Assembly: GCF_000746525.1 (NCBI RefSeq)
Contig: NZ_CP009048.1
Span: 471,001 to 535,000 of the forward strand
Direction of reading: 5' to 3'
DNA from: Pseudomonas alkylphenolica
GTDB taxonomy: Bacteria; Pseudomonadota; Gammaproteobacteria; Pseudomonadales; Pseudomonadaceae
Length of the DNA stretch: 64,000 nucleotides
The translations under genes were made by a program, and so were the position numbers. The notes beneath the pieces were generated by a model. The model searched no databases and was not told where the DNA came from. It worked only from the letters and a program-made list of their open reading frames with translations. Below, in pieces: positions 1 to 8,500 of the stretch; the stretch's first letter is position 1; each line of letters begins with the position of its first letter.

Positions 1-343
1 CCACATAGTGATAGAACGCCGTGGACGATACCGGGAAACGCATACCGCCAAGCTCGGCGATGATCCCGTCGGTACCTTCGAAGGTCTGCGAGCGCAGGCG
101 GCCACCCATCTTCGACGCTTCGTAGACCACCGGTTTGAGGCCCAGCTTCATCAGCTCGTAGGCCGCCACCAGGCCGGCGATACCGGCACCGACAATCGCC
201 ACTTCTTCACCCTGGCGTTCGGCCGGGATACTGCCCAGGCCAGCGGGGTGCTCGATCCAGTCGTCAAAGGCGAACGGAAAGTCCGGGCCGAAGATGGTGA
301 CAGGTTTCTTGCCGTCGGCGGGGTGGCGATTGTTCTTGTTCAT
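1..343 (-). CDS. davB: Lysine 2-monooxygenase DavB, N-terminal part (cut by window start)
   Basis: FAD-dependent amino-acid monooxygenase of the flavin amine oxidase family. It converts L-lysine to 5-aminovaleramide in the P. putida aminovalerate route. Only the first 114 or so residues are in the window, starting from ATG at 343. The dinucleotide-binding motif GAGIAG lies at residues 52-57, and the GGRLRSQ signature of amine oxidases follows near residue 80. The N-terminus (MNKNNRHPADGKKP, then FGPDFPFAFDDW) matches what I recall of P. putida DavB, which is why I prefer it to tryptophan 2-monooxygenase. The gene lies downstream of an Lrp/AsnC regulator read in the same direction, now separated from it by an IS. 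The family is clear; the exact substrate is inferred. Confidence 0.85.
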   Translation of the reverse strand, partial: MNKNNRHPADGKKPVTIFGPDFPFAFDDWIEHPAGLGSIPAERQGEEVAIVGAGIAGLVAAYELMKLGLKPVVYEASKMGGRLRSQTFEGTDGIIAELGGMRFPVSSTAFYHYV

Positions 344-510
344 AGATGACCTTGCCAGGGCTGCGCAGGATGCGGAGCTTGAGTATAGGAAAACGCTGGC
401 GGTCAGTTTAGAGGCTGGGAGTTACGTAATTAAGATGCAGAGTGTCGTCTATTTGTGGTGTTATTTGTCGTTTTGAGTGGTTTGTTCGTCATATCGGCAG
501 GGTGCATGCT

Positions 511-584
511 GTGGGAGCGGGCTTGCCCCGCGAAAAGCATGTGCTGAATGCACTGGCCCCATCGCGGGGCAAGCCCGCTCCTAC
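511..584. repeat. Inverted pair of REP elements
   Basis: Two copies of the Pseudomonas REP hairpin face each other: 511-533 (GTGGGAGCGGGCTTGCCCCG form) and its reverse complement at 562-584, with 28 bases between. Each can fold alone through the GCGGG/CCCGC core, and the pair can form a longer stem. The last bases of the second copy (581-583, cta) are the reverse complement of the original TAG stop of the Lrp gene reconstructed across the IS, so the REP abuts that gene's original 3' end. The rest of 344-613 is the davB upstream region and shows nothing else I can support. Confidence 0.9.
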
Positions 585-607
585 CCTCGGTCAACCTTGC
601 TGCTGAG

Positions 608-613
608 GATGAT
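608..613. repeat. Target-site duplication of the IS21 element, left copy
   Basis: GATGAT directly precedes the left IS end (TGCGGATTCC at 614) and is repeated exactly at 3234-3239, just after the right IS end (GGAATCCGCA ending at 3233). A 6-bp direct repeat is within the range generated by IS21-family transposition. Deleting one copy plus the IS restores a continuous Lrp reading frame, which confirms the boundaries. Confidence 0.93.
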
Positions 614-711
614 TGCGGATTCCACGCCATCCGGCCACCCAGTCCGCTCTCATCTGGCCAGGCATTCCAGGGCCATCTGGCCACCTGTTCCACGGCCATC
701 CGGCCGGGCAG
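614..711. repeat. IS21 left-end terminal repeat array
   Basis: Repeated units of the type TTCCACG(G)CCATCCGGCCAC recur in the first 98 bases of the element, for example GATTCCACGCCATCCGGCC, CATTCCAGGGCCATCTGGCC and GTTCCACGGCCATCCGGCC. In IS21-family elements such arrays are the binding sites of the IstA transposase. The right end (3115-3233) carries the same unit in opposite orientation, five times. Confidence 0.85.
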
Positions 712-741
712 TCGGAGCGCAGCGACGCAGGGGTGGCATTG

Positions 742-1497
742 TTAGTCCGGGTTGGCTGGCGTCGTCAATTTCTGCGTCCGTTTGCGCATTGATTCACCCT
801 TCAGATTGATCCGGTAAGCGTTGTGCACCAGGCGGTCGAGGATAGCGTCGGCCAGGGTCGGATCGCCGATCAGTTCGTGCCAGTTGTCCACCGGCATCTG
901 GCTGGTAACGATGGTCGAGCGCTGGCCGTAGCGGTCGTCCAGTAGCTCCAGCATGTCGCGCCGCTGTTCGGCGGTGAACGGGGCCAAGCCCCAGTCATCG
1001 AGGATCAGCAGGTCGGTCTTGGCGTAGCTGCTCATCAGCTTGGCGAAGCGCCCGTCGCCATGGGCCAGACCCAGTTCTTCCAGCAAACGCGGCAAGCGCA
1101 GGTAACGCACGCTGTAGCCTTCTCGGCAGGCCTGGTGGGCCAGGGCGCAGGCCAGCCAGGTTTTACCGACACCGGTGGGGCCGCCGATGATCAGGTTGAG
1201 GCCGTCGCGTAGCCACTGGCCGCCGCTCAGTTGCAGGATCAGCGCCTTATCCAGCCCGCGCGGGCTGCGGTAGTCGATGTCTTCGAGGCAGGCGTTGTGC
1301 TTGAGCCGGGCCTGGCGCAGGCGGCTGCTCAGGCGCTTGTCGTCGCGTTCAGTCAGCTCGCGGTCGACCAGCAGGCCGAGGCGTTCCTCGAAGCTCAGGC
1401 TGTCGATGTCCGGGGTTTTCAGTTGTTCGTTCAGCGCCTTGAGCATGCCGTGCAGGCGCAGGGTTTGCAGCTTGTCCAGGGTCGGATGGGGCAGCAT
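742..1497 (-). CDS. istB: IS21-family helper ATPase IstB
   Basis: AAA+ ATPase that helps the IstA transposase choose targets. The protein is 251 residues from ATG at 1497, a usual IstB length. Walker A GPTGVGKT lies at residues 106-113 and Walker B LLILDD at 163-168. The start begins MLPHPTLDKL and lies 17 bases after the istA stop. The open frame continues upstream through istA in another frame, but that longer version is a shadow of istA. The gene ends just inside the left terminal repeats and appears intact. Confidence 0.93.
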   Translation of the reverse strand: MLPHPTLDKLQTLRLHGMLKALNEQLKTPDIDSLSFEERLGLLVDRELTERDDKRLSSRLRQARLKHNACLEDIDYRSPRGLDKALILQLSGGQWLRDGLNLIIGGPTGVGKTWLACALAHQACREGYSVRYLRLPRLLEELGLAHGDGRFAKLMSSYAKTDLLILDDWGLAPFTAEQRRDMLELLDDRYGQRSTIVTSQMPVDNWHELIGDPTLADAILDRLVHNAYRINLKGESMRKRTQKLTTPANPD

Positions 1498-1514
1498 GGT
1501 GGGATTCCTTGTGT

Positions 1515-3044
1515 TCAGTGGTAGTAGCCGGGGCCGCGCAGGTTGGCGTGGTCGTCCGGCAGCAGGGGCAGGTGCTGCTGGGCCAGCGGCAGGTTCTCCA
1601 GCCCCTGGCGCAGGATCGATTCGAGGCTCTTGTAGCTGCACGTGCCGAGGCTGATGGCGCGACGGCAGGCCAACTCCAGGCGCACTTCGCCGTGGGTTTT
1701 GCCCAGGCGCAGGATGCCCAGGCAGGCCCGGTAGCCCTGCTGCGGATGGATGCGCCGTTCGAGGATGTGCCGGATCACGCCGGCGGTGTTCGGCCCGGTC
1801 TGCTCGGCCCAGCGGATCAGCCGTTGTGGCGTCCACTCGGCATGCTCGCGATGGCTCTTGGGCATGTGCTCGGCCTGCGTGCTGTGCCGGCCCTTGTGCA
1901 TTGAGCGCAGGTGGCTGGCCACTCGCTGGTTGGCGTGGAAACACTCGACGGTGCGCGCCGTCAGGCGCACCTCCAGCTGCTTCTTCACCAGTTGATACGG
2001 CACCGAGTAGTAATGCCCATCGACCTCGACGTGGTAGTCGATGTGCACCCGCGCTTTCTTCCACTCGGCGTAGACGTAGGGTTGCTCCGGCAGGGGGCGC
2101 AGCGCCGGACGATCCAGGCTGTCGAAGGCCGTCTGGCGCGAGCCCGGCAGCTTCTTGAACGGGCGTTGGTTGAGCCGCTCCAGCAACACGGAGATGGCGC
2201 TGTTGAGTTCGTCCAAGGAGAAGAACTGACGGTTGCGCAGGGCCGCGAGGATCCAACGCTCGACCACCTGCACGCCGACTTCGGCCTTGGCCTTGTCGCG
2301 CGGTTTGCGTGCCCGCGCCGGCACCACCGCCACTCCGTAGTGCTCGGCAAGGTCGCGGTAGCTGGGGTTGATGTCCGGCTCGTAACGATGGGCCTTGCTC
2401 ACCGCGCTGCGCAGGTTGTCCGGCACCACGATCTCCGGCACGCCGCCGAGGAAGGCGAAGCAACGGGTATGCGAGCCTAGCCAGTCCGGCAGCTGCTGCG
2501 ACCAGGTGGCTTCGGCGAAGGTGTAGCTGGACGCGCCGAGCACCGCGACGAACACCTGCGCCTGGCGGATCTCGCCGCTGTGGCGGTCGATAACCGGCAC
2601 CGTCTGGCCGGCATAGTCGACGAACAGCTTCTCGCCGACGCGGTGCTCCTGACGCATCACCACGTCCAGCTTGCCCTGCCAGGCCCGGTAGTGCTCACAG
2701 AACCAGCTGTACTGAAAGCCCTGCGGCTGGCTCAGGCGGTACTCCTGCCAGAGCAGCGCCAGGGTCACCCCGGGGCGGCGCAGTTCGGCATGCACCCATG
2801 CCCAATCGGGTAAAGGCCGCTTCTCGCTGGCAACCGCCGGGGCCGGCGGGAACAGTTGCTGCTCCAACTCGGCATCGGACAACGAACAGGGCCAACTGAG
2901 ACCACTGGCGGCAAAACGATTGAGGTAGTCGCCGACGGTGACACGACCGACCTGCACGCTGACCGCAATCTGGCGAGCTGATAGTCCGACCTCGAACTTG
3001 AGACGTAGTACTTCGCGAATCTTACGCATGGATAAACGCTCCAC
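1515..3044 (-). CDS. istA: IS21-family transposase IstA
   Basis: DDE-type transposase/integrase of 509 residues. An N-terminal helix-turn-helix (about residues 6-45, SARQIAVSVQVGRVTVGDYL) precedes an integrase core with D143 (FVDYAGQ), D209 (VVPDNLR) and E255 (KAKAEVGVQ) in the right order and spacing. The upstream start used here is GTG at 3044 (MERLSMRKIREVL); ATG at 3029 is an alternative. The gene is followed after 17 bases by istB. No frameshift or internal stop is seen, so the transposase should be functional. Confidence 0.93.
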   Translation of the reverse strand: MERLSMRKIREVLRLKFEVGLSARQIAVSVQVGRVTVGDYLNRFAASGLSWPCSLSDAELEQQLFPPAPAVASEKRPLPDWAWVHAELRRPGVTLALLWQEYRLSQPQGFQYSWFCEHYRAWQGKLDVVMRQEHRVGEKLFVDYAGQTVPVIDRHSGEIRQAQVFVAVLGASSYTFAEATWSQQLPDWLGSHTRCFAFLGGVPEIVVPDNLRSAVSKAHRYEPDINPSYRDLAEHYGVAVVPARARKPRDKAKAEVGVQVVERWILAALRNRQFFSLDELNSAISVLLERLNQRPFKKLPGSRQTAFDSLDRPALRPLPEQPYVYAEWKKARVHIDYHVEVDGHYYSVPYQLVKKQLEVRLTARTVECFHANQRVASHLRSMHKGRHSTQAEHMPKSHREHAEWTPQRLIRWAEQTGPNTAGVIRHILERRIHPQQGYRACLGILRLGKTHGEVRLELACRRAISLGTCSYKSLESILRQGLENLPLAQQHLPLLPDDHANLRGPGYYH

Positions 3045-3114
3045 GACGACCTCTCTGCTTCGAAAAAGAGGTCGATGGTAGTGAAGAAATCCTGCGTAGC
3101 TGCCTGCCCGGTTG

Positions 3115-3233
3115 AGTGGCCGGATGGCCGTGGAATCAGTGGCCGGATGCGCGTGGAATGGGTGGCCGGATCAGCGTGGAATCGGTGGTCAGATGCTCAT
3201 GGAATGGGTGGCCAGATGACCGTGGAATCCGCA
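3115..3233. repeat. IS21 right-end terminal repeat array
   Basis: Five consecutive units of about 22-24 bases (GTGGCCGGATNNNCGTGGAAT and variants) run up to the right tip at 3233. They mirror the left-end array. The outermost unit forms part of the chimeric 3' end of the Lrp gene. Confidence 0.85.
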
Positions 3234-3659
3234 GATGATCGAGGTCGTGGTCTTTTCCACACCATCGACACTGCCGATCTGGTCGAGCAACTGGTCCAGT
3301 TGCTCCGGTGAATCACTGCGCAGCCAGGCCACGTAGTCGAACTCGCCACTGACCGCGCACAACTGCTGGACTTGTCCCATGGCACTCAGGCGGCGCACCA
3401 CGTCCTTGCCCGAGCGTGGTTGCACTTTGATCCCGACATAGGCCTGCAAGCCGCCGTCGATCAGGCGCTGGCCCAGGCGTACGCCATAGCCGCTGATGAC
3501 CTTGGTCTTTTCCAGTCGCGCCAGGCGCGAGGTCACCGTGGTGCGTGCGATGCCCAGCTGCCGGGCCAGCATGGCGACACTTTCGCGGGCATTGATCTGC
3601 AGTAGCGAAATCAGTTGGCGGTCGATTTCATCGAGGGCGACGGGACGGCTGTCGGACAT
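3189..3659 (-). CDS. Lrp/AsnC-family regulator with IS-derived C-terminus
   Basis: Feast/famine-type regulator: N-terminal winged helix-turn-helix (about residues 8-55, ARQLGIARTTVTSRLARLEK as recognition region) and a C-terminal RAM/ligand domain. The ATG at 3659 is the natural start. The IS21 element entered near the 3' end. Residues 1-142, ending SII, are native, and the last 14 (CGFHGHLATHSMSI) are read from the IS end. Removing the IS and one GATGAT copy gives SII-LSSKVDRG and a TAG stop at 581, so the original protein was about 150 residues. Only the last eight residues, beyond the conserved core, are lost, so activity may remain. By position it may control davB. Confidence 0.9.
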   Translation of the reverse strand: MSDSRPVALDEIDRQLISLLQINARESVAMLARQLGIARTTVTSRLARLEKTKVISGYGVRLGQRLIDGGLQAYVGIKVQPRSGKDVVRRLSAMGQVQQLCAVSGEFDYVAWLRSDSPEQLDQLLDQIGSVDGVEKTTTSIICGFHGHLATHSMSI

Positions 3660-3751
3660 GGAGACTCTCGGGTGTGCGCCGCGTAGTACGGCGCATGAAC
3701 TGAATGCATTAGCCTATCCACACCGCACGCTGGCGAGCAAGCCGCGCTTGC

Positions 3752-4543
3752 TCAGCTGCGCACCAGTGCCTGCACTTCATCGAGGGTTTTGTAAGGAATC
3801 ACTGTGCGTGGCAGTCGGGAGGTGGGCGACAGGTTGTAGACGGCGAAATCCTTGTCGACCACCGACTCGGCCAGCAACTCGAAGGACGGCAGGATGCGCG
3901 AATCGAAGTGTTGGTCCAGGCCGCAAGGTGACAGCTTGGAATGTCGGTTTTCGTAGAACCTGCCAGCATTCTGGTTCAAGTCCACTCCCACCATGAAGAC
4001 CTTGTTGAAACCCGCATGGTAGGCAATCTGCAGCGCTACGTAAGCCACCGTGCGAGCATCAAAGAAGCCGCGGTGCAGGTTCTTGCTGAACCCCAGGGGT
4101 TTCCGGCGACTGCCCGGGAAGGGGCGATTGCGGATGAGTTCAGGGTCTTTTCGCAGCAGGTCGGAAAACTTCGCCTTGCGGGCTTTGCGCAGAAAATACA
4201 GCTCGCCGCTGGCGGCAACACCGGCGGACTTGTAGTGGTCCTCCCAGAGCGCAACCCGTTCACTGCGGCGCATGGCTTCGGCAAACAGCTCGGGTTGCTG
4301 GTTGGAAAAGTCCTTGTCCGTGCAGACATAAAAAAATGGCTTGATCGGCGTATCGACGAACATGGAGATCGCGCCGTTCATCGTGATCATCGGGATGTCG
4401 GAGAATTCCTGAAAAGGAAAGTCCTTTGCCGAACTGCCCGAGGCAATCACGAAAACCGAGCCTGACCCTGCATTGCGGCAATCATCGAAATGGCTGACGC
4501 TGAATGGCACGTCAGAAATCAACTGTGCTGTGGAAGCGTCCAT
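3752..4543 (-). CDS. WaaZ/RfaZ-like LPS core Kdo-transferase family protein
   Basis: A 263-residue protein resembling, from memory, E. coli WaaZ, which adds a third Kdo residue to the LPS inner core. Shared features in order: an N-terminal FVIASGSSAKDFP segment, IPMITMNGAISMF, IKPFFYVCTD, GFSKNLHRGFFDARTVAYVA, a VFMVGVDLN strand, RFYENRH, and a C-terminal YNLSPTSRLPRTVIPY. There is no signal peptide or membrane segment, so the protein is cytoplasmic. A hexapeptide acetyltransferase is encoded divergently 306 bases away and may also act on LPS. Codon use is somewhat less GC-biased than the housekeeping neighbours. The family call is good; the precise acceptor is unknown. Confidence 0.75.
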   Translation of the reverse strand: MDASTAQLISDVPFSVSHFDDCRNAGSGSVFVIASGSSAKDFPFQEFSDIPMITMNGAISMFVDTPIKPFFYVCTDKDFSNQQPELFAEAMRRSERVALWEDHYKSAGVAASGELYFLRKARKAKFSDLLRKDPELIRNRPFPGSRRKPLGFSKNLHRGFFDARTVAYVALQIAYHAGFNKVFMVGVDLNQNAGRFYENRHSKLSPCGLDQHFDSRILPSFELLAESVVDKDFAVYNLSPTSRLPRTVIPYKTLDEVQALVRS

Positions 4544-4849
4544 TTTAGAAATCCTTAACTTGCATCGATGATTGGGGGGATGGCTGGGCGAAGACCTCTT
4601 ATTTTATAAGTTTTCCTGACCTGATTGCTAATCGCCTGCGTGGGTAGCCTGATAGAGGGTGCTGCGCCCACCATCGAGCAAGCGCTTGAGCAGTTCTGTC
4701 TATTCGGTCGACAGGGGGGGCGGGAGTTCCGTCCATCCCGCCGAATGTGTCGGCGCTATGTCGAATTCGATACAATTGCGCCATCTATAGAGAAACTGTC
4801 CAGGCGGATGGATTCGGATTCATCCGGGAGAAGATCGCAAGTGGAATAC
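4544..4849. other. Divergent intergenic region between the WaaZ-like and acetyltransferase genes
   Basis: This 306-base gap lies between two divergent starts. It has AT-rich patches (TTATTTTATAAG near 4599; TCGATACAATTG near 4767) that could carry promoters for both genes, but I cannot assign -35/-10 pairs with confidence. The acetyltransferase frame stays open back to 4625 with an ATG at 4808, so part of the gap could be coding if an upstream start is used. Confidence 0.4.
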
Positions 4850-5395
4850 ATGGATTGGGAGAATCTGAAGAGATTCTGGCGCATCGAAGTGATGGGCGGT
4901 GAAGAAAAGAAATTGAAGTTCAAACGGATATTTCGACGTATTCGCCTAAAAGAACAAGAGCATTATCTGTTCTGGTTCAGGCTGGCGCAGCATCTTCACC
5001 GACGCCGGAAAGGGGTGCTCAATTACCCCAAGATTGCCCGTCGAATCCACGCAAGTTTAGTGCGTACCCATGGCATCGATATCATGCTGGCGGCGGAAAT
5101 CGGTCCTGGTCTGAGCTTCTCTCACCGTGTAGGGATAGTGATCGCGGATGCGGCACGCATAGGCAAAAACCTGTCCATTCGCCAAAACACCACTATCGGT
5201 GTGAAAACCGCTGGCCAGAAAGGTTTGATCCACATCGGCGACAACGTAGTAGTAGGGGCCAATGTTTGCATAATCGGCGACAACCTACGCATCGGCGACA
5301 ATGTAACCATCGGAGCAATGGCCTTTATCAACAAGGATGTACCGGATAACAGCACTTGCTTTACCCGGCACGTAACGACGATCAATCAGAAGTGA
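4850..5395 (+). CDS. Serine-acetyltransferase-like hexapeptide acetyltransferase
   Basis: A protein of 181 residues from ATG at 4850 (MDWENLKRFWRIEV). A basic helical N-terminal half precedes a left-handed beta-helix of hexapeptide repeats (about residues 85-165, with IGDN, IGKN and IGAN-type turns). H92 in GLSFSHRVGIVI sits where the catalytic His of serine acetyltransferases lies. It lacks the CysE N-terminal domain, so it more likely acetylates a sugar or lipid than serine. Its divergent WaaZ-like neighbour suggests LPS. The start is uncertain: ATG at 4808, with AGGCGG just before it, would add 14 residues. A strong terminator follows. Confidence 0.75.
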   Translation: MDWENLKRFWRIEVMGGEEKKLKFKRIFRRIRLKEQEHYLFWFRLAQHLHRRRKGVLNYPKIARRIHASLVRTHGIDIMLAAEIGPGLSFSHRVGIVIADAARIGKNLSIRQNTTIGVKTAGQKGLIHIGDNVVVGANVCIIGDNLRIGDNVTIGAMAFINKDVPDNSTCFTRHVTTINQK

Positions 5396-5459
5396 ATGAC
5401 TGTAGCGGGCCTGGAGTCGAAACCCCTGGTCTGCTGTGTTGATGATTCCCTGAAACGAC

Positions 5460-5490
5460 GAAAGCCGCGCAATGCGCGGCTTTCTGTTTT
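5460..5490 (+). terminator. Rho-independent terminator
   Basis: An 11-bp perfect stem GAAAGCCGCGC / GCGCGGCTTTC (5460-5470 with 5474-5484, loop AAT) is followed by TGTTTT on the plus strand. It ends the acetyltransferase gene and, read the other way, follows the tRNA directly, so it may serve both. Confidence 0.85.
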
Positions 5491-5566
5491 GGTGGGCCCA
5501 CACGGACTTGAACCGTGGACCAAAGGATTATGAGTCCTCTGCTCTAACCAACTGAGCTATAGGCCC
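5490..5566 (-). tRNA. tRNA with CAU anticodon, probably tRNA-Ile2
   Basis: A 77-nt cloverleaf with the CCA end encoded. The acceptor stem GGGCCTA pairs with TGGGCCC (one T-G wobble). The D arm is AGCTCAGTTGGTTAGAGC, the anticodon stem-loop GAGGACTCATAATCCTT has anticodon CAT, and the T arm is CACGGTTCAAGTCCGTG. The G/C-rich acceptor and anticodon stem resemble the minor Ile tRNA whose C34 is modified to lysidine by TilS to read AUA. Elongator Met tRNA (GGCTACG acceptor type) looks different. Annotation software may label it Met. Confidence 0.85.
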
Positions 5567-5579
5567 CAGTGGTCGCGAA

Positions 5580-8500
5580 TTATAACGAGGGTTTCCAGGC
5601 AGTGCCATCCGAAAGATCCGAAACTGCTATACGAAGGAATGACGCGGCGAATTCCTCCGCAGGTAACGGCAGGCTGACGATGTAGCCCTGGATCTGCTCG
5701 CAGCCTTCAGCGGCGAGAAATTGCTGTTGGGCCTGGTTCTCGACACCTTCGGCAATGATGGTCAATTGCATACTGCGCCCCAGGGCTATGATCGCCCGGG
5801 CGATGGCGGCATCGTGAGGGTCATCCGGCAGGCCGCGAATGAACGATTGGTCGATCTTGAGGATGTCCAGCGGCAGGCGCTTGAGGTAGCTCAGTGACGA
5901 GTAGCCGGTGCCAAAGTCGTCGATCGCCAGTTGCACTCCCAGGTGCTTGAGCTGGTGCAGAATGGCCAGGGCTTCTTCGGCCTGGCTCATGATGAAGTTC
6001 TCGGTAATTTCCAGTTGCAGGTCACCGGCTTTGAGCTGGTGAGTCTTGAGCAGCTGTTCTATGCGTTTGATCAAACTGGTTTGACGCAGTTGGGCGCCGG
6101 CCAGGTTGACCGACAGCGGACCGAAGGCCTGGTAGCGTTTCTTCCAGATCTGCATTTGCCGACAGGCCTGTTCCAGCACCCAGTCGCCCAGTTGCAGAAT
6201 CATGCCGTTCTCTTCGGCCAGGCCGATGAAATGTTCTGGAGGCACGTCGCCAAACAGTGGGTGGGTCCAGCGAATCAGGGCTTCGGCGCCCACCAGACTC
6301 TGGGTTTTCAGGCTGAATTTGGGCTGGTAGCACAGGCTCAGCTCGTTGCGTTCTATGGCCCGGCGCAACTCGTGCTCCAGGGCAATGCGCTCGCTGGCCT
6401 GGGCCGTGAGGTCGCGGGTGTAGCATTCGACCCGGTTGCGGCCTTTGGCCTTGGAACGGTACATCGCCGCGTCGGCATTGCGGATCAATGAGGCGACGTC
6501 GGTGCCGTCCTGCGGGTACAGGCTGGTGCCAATGCTCGCGCTGGTGAAGAACTCGTGTTCGCCGGCCTGGAACGGCGCGCTGAAGCAGGCCAGCAGTTTG
6601 TTGGCGATATGACTGGCGTCGCTGGGCTGATGCAGGCCGGGCAACAGGATGATGAACTCATCACCGCCCAAACGCGCCACTGTATCGATATCGCGCACCT
6701 GTTCTTTCAGGCGTTGGGCGATGCCTTTGAGCAGCAGGTCGCCGACCGGATGGCCAAGGCTGTCGTTGATGTGCTTGAAACGGTCGAGGTCGAGAAACAG
6801 CACGGCCCCCTGACGTTTGGAGCTCTGGGCACAGGTGAGGGCCGCTTGCAGGCGGTTTTCGAACAGCGTGCGGTTGGGCAAGCCAGTGAGTGGATCATGG
6901 TGAGCCTGGTAGTCGAGTTTCGCCTGGGCATGTTTGAGGCTGGAAATATCGGCGAACACCGCGACAAAGTGGGTGATGGCCCGTTCGCTGTTGCGCACGG
7001 CACTGATGGTCAGCCAGCTGGGATACAGCTCGCCATTTTTGCGCCGGTTATGGATTTCGCCTTGCCAGTGCCCTTCGGCGGTCAACTGGTGCCACATGGC
7101 GGCATAAAAAGCGCTGTCGTGCTGACCTGAGGCGAGCAAGCGCGGTGTTTGCCCCAAAGCTTCGAATTCGCTGTAACCGGTGATTTCGCTGAAGGCCCGG
7201 TTGACGGCGCTGATGCGCTGTTCGGTGTCAGTGATCAACACACCTTCGGCGGTATTTTCAAATACGGTGGCGGCCAGTTGCAGCTTTTCCTGCATCAGGT
7301 GGCGTTCGGTGATGTCGCGGGCGATGGTCAGCATGCAGTCGACACCGGCTATCGGCAATGGCCGGGCAGACAGCTCGCACAGGCGTATCTGGCCGTCGCT
7401 GCGGCGGATATGGCAGCTGAAATCACGGACGAAGCCGTCTTTTTTCAGCATCTCCAGCAGGCGCCGACGTTCGTTAAGGTCCACCCAGATGCCCAGGTCC
7501 AGCGAGGTGTGATCCAGCGAGGTATGGCTGTCGAAGCCGGTCAGGCGGCAGAAACCTTCGTTGACCTCAAGCAGCAAGCCATCACTCTGGCGTGACAACA
7601 GCAGACCGTCAGGCGAGGCGTGGAAGGCCTTGGCGAACTTCTCTTCGGAGGTTTGCAGTTGCTCCTGGGTTTCCTTGAGCTGGCTGATATCGCGCACGGC
7701 CACGACCAGGGCTGGTGTGTTGTCGAGCTCAAAGGTCTCCGCCGAGATCAAACCGGTGAACAACTGGCCGTTGCTGCGCCGGAACAGCGTTTCCAGGTTG
7801 CGAATGCTGCCTGACTGCAGGCGCAGGAGTAATCCTGGGCCGATCCCGTCGACTCCCCAGATGCTCAACTCTGTAGCGGTGCGGCCAATGACCTCTGCCG
7901 AGCTCAGGCCGATCTGCTCTTCGAAGGCCTCGTTGACCTCCAGCAAACAGCCGTCGCTGAGGCGGGCGATCAGCAGGATGTCCGGGCACTGCTGGAATAC
8001 CGAGGCGAATTTCTGCTCCGACAGGCGCAGGGCATCCTCGGCATTCTTGGTTTCGCTGATATCGATCATCAAGCCGCGCATCACCGGCTTGTGCCCGTGC
8101 TCGATCAGGCTGACGATATCGCGCACCCACAGGCTGCGGCCATCGGCGCAAATCACCCGATAATCGAGGCTGTGGTCGCGCCCGGCAGCGGTCTCGCTGT
8201 CGCAGTAGGCCTGGGCCCAAAGGGCGTCATCGGGGTGAATGATGCTGCGCCAGAAGCCCGGGCGCAGCCAATGACCCAGCGGGTAGCCGAGCAGGTCTTC
8301 GGCATGCGGCGAGACGTAGCTGTAAGTGAAGTCGTTGGCATCGGCTTCCCAGGCGATCGCCGAGAGGCTTTCGATCAGGCCGCGGTAGTGGTATTCGCTG
8401 CTGCGCAGTTCCTGTTCCAGGGCGATGCGGCGGGAAATTTCCGAACTCAGCCGCCGGTTGACCCGCATCATTGCCGCCAGTATTGCCACCAACAGCAATA

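Larger units (their letters stand above)
614..3233 (-). mobile_element. Complete IS21-family insertion sequence (2620 bp)
   Basis: The ends are inverted: TGCGGATTCCACG at 614 and its complement CGTGGAATCCGCA ending at 3233. Next to each end are several related repeats of the form GGCCGGATNNNCGTGGAAT (the multiple terminal repeats typical of IS21): about four in 614-711 and five in 3115-3233. Two minus-strand genes, istA and istB, occupy the interior in the standard order. Both are intact, so the element could still be active. It is flanked by a perfect 6-bp target duplication. I cannot name the exact IS without a database. Confidence 0.95.

Noticed and set aside
511..584. Repeated 20-23-base elements at five loci as a CRISPR array
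   Set aside because: They are scattered, inverted in pairs and lack regular spacers. They match the known Pseudomonas REP type. No cas gene is present.
742..2463. A 573-residue open frame containing IstB with a long Pro/Ala/Arg-rich N-terminal extension
   Set aside because: The first 320 or so residues are istA read in another frame. IstB proper starts at ATG 1497, giving a normal family length.
3189..3659. Calling the Lrp/AsnC gene a pseudogene
   Set aside because: Only the last eight residues are replaced, the frame stays open with a new stop, and both conserved domains are complete.
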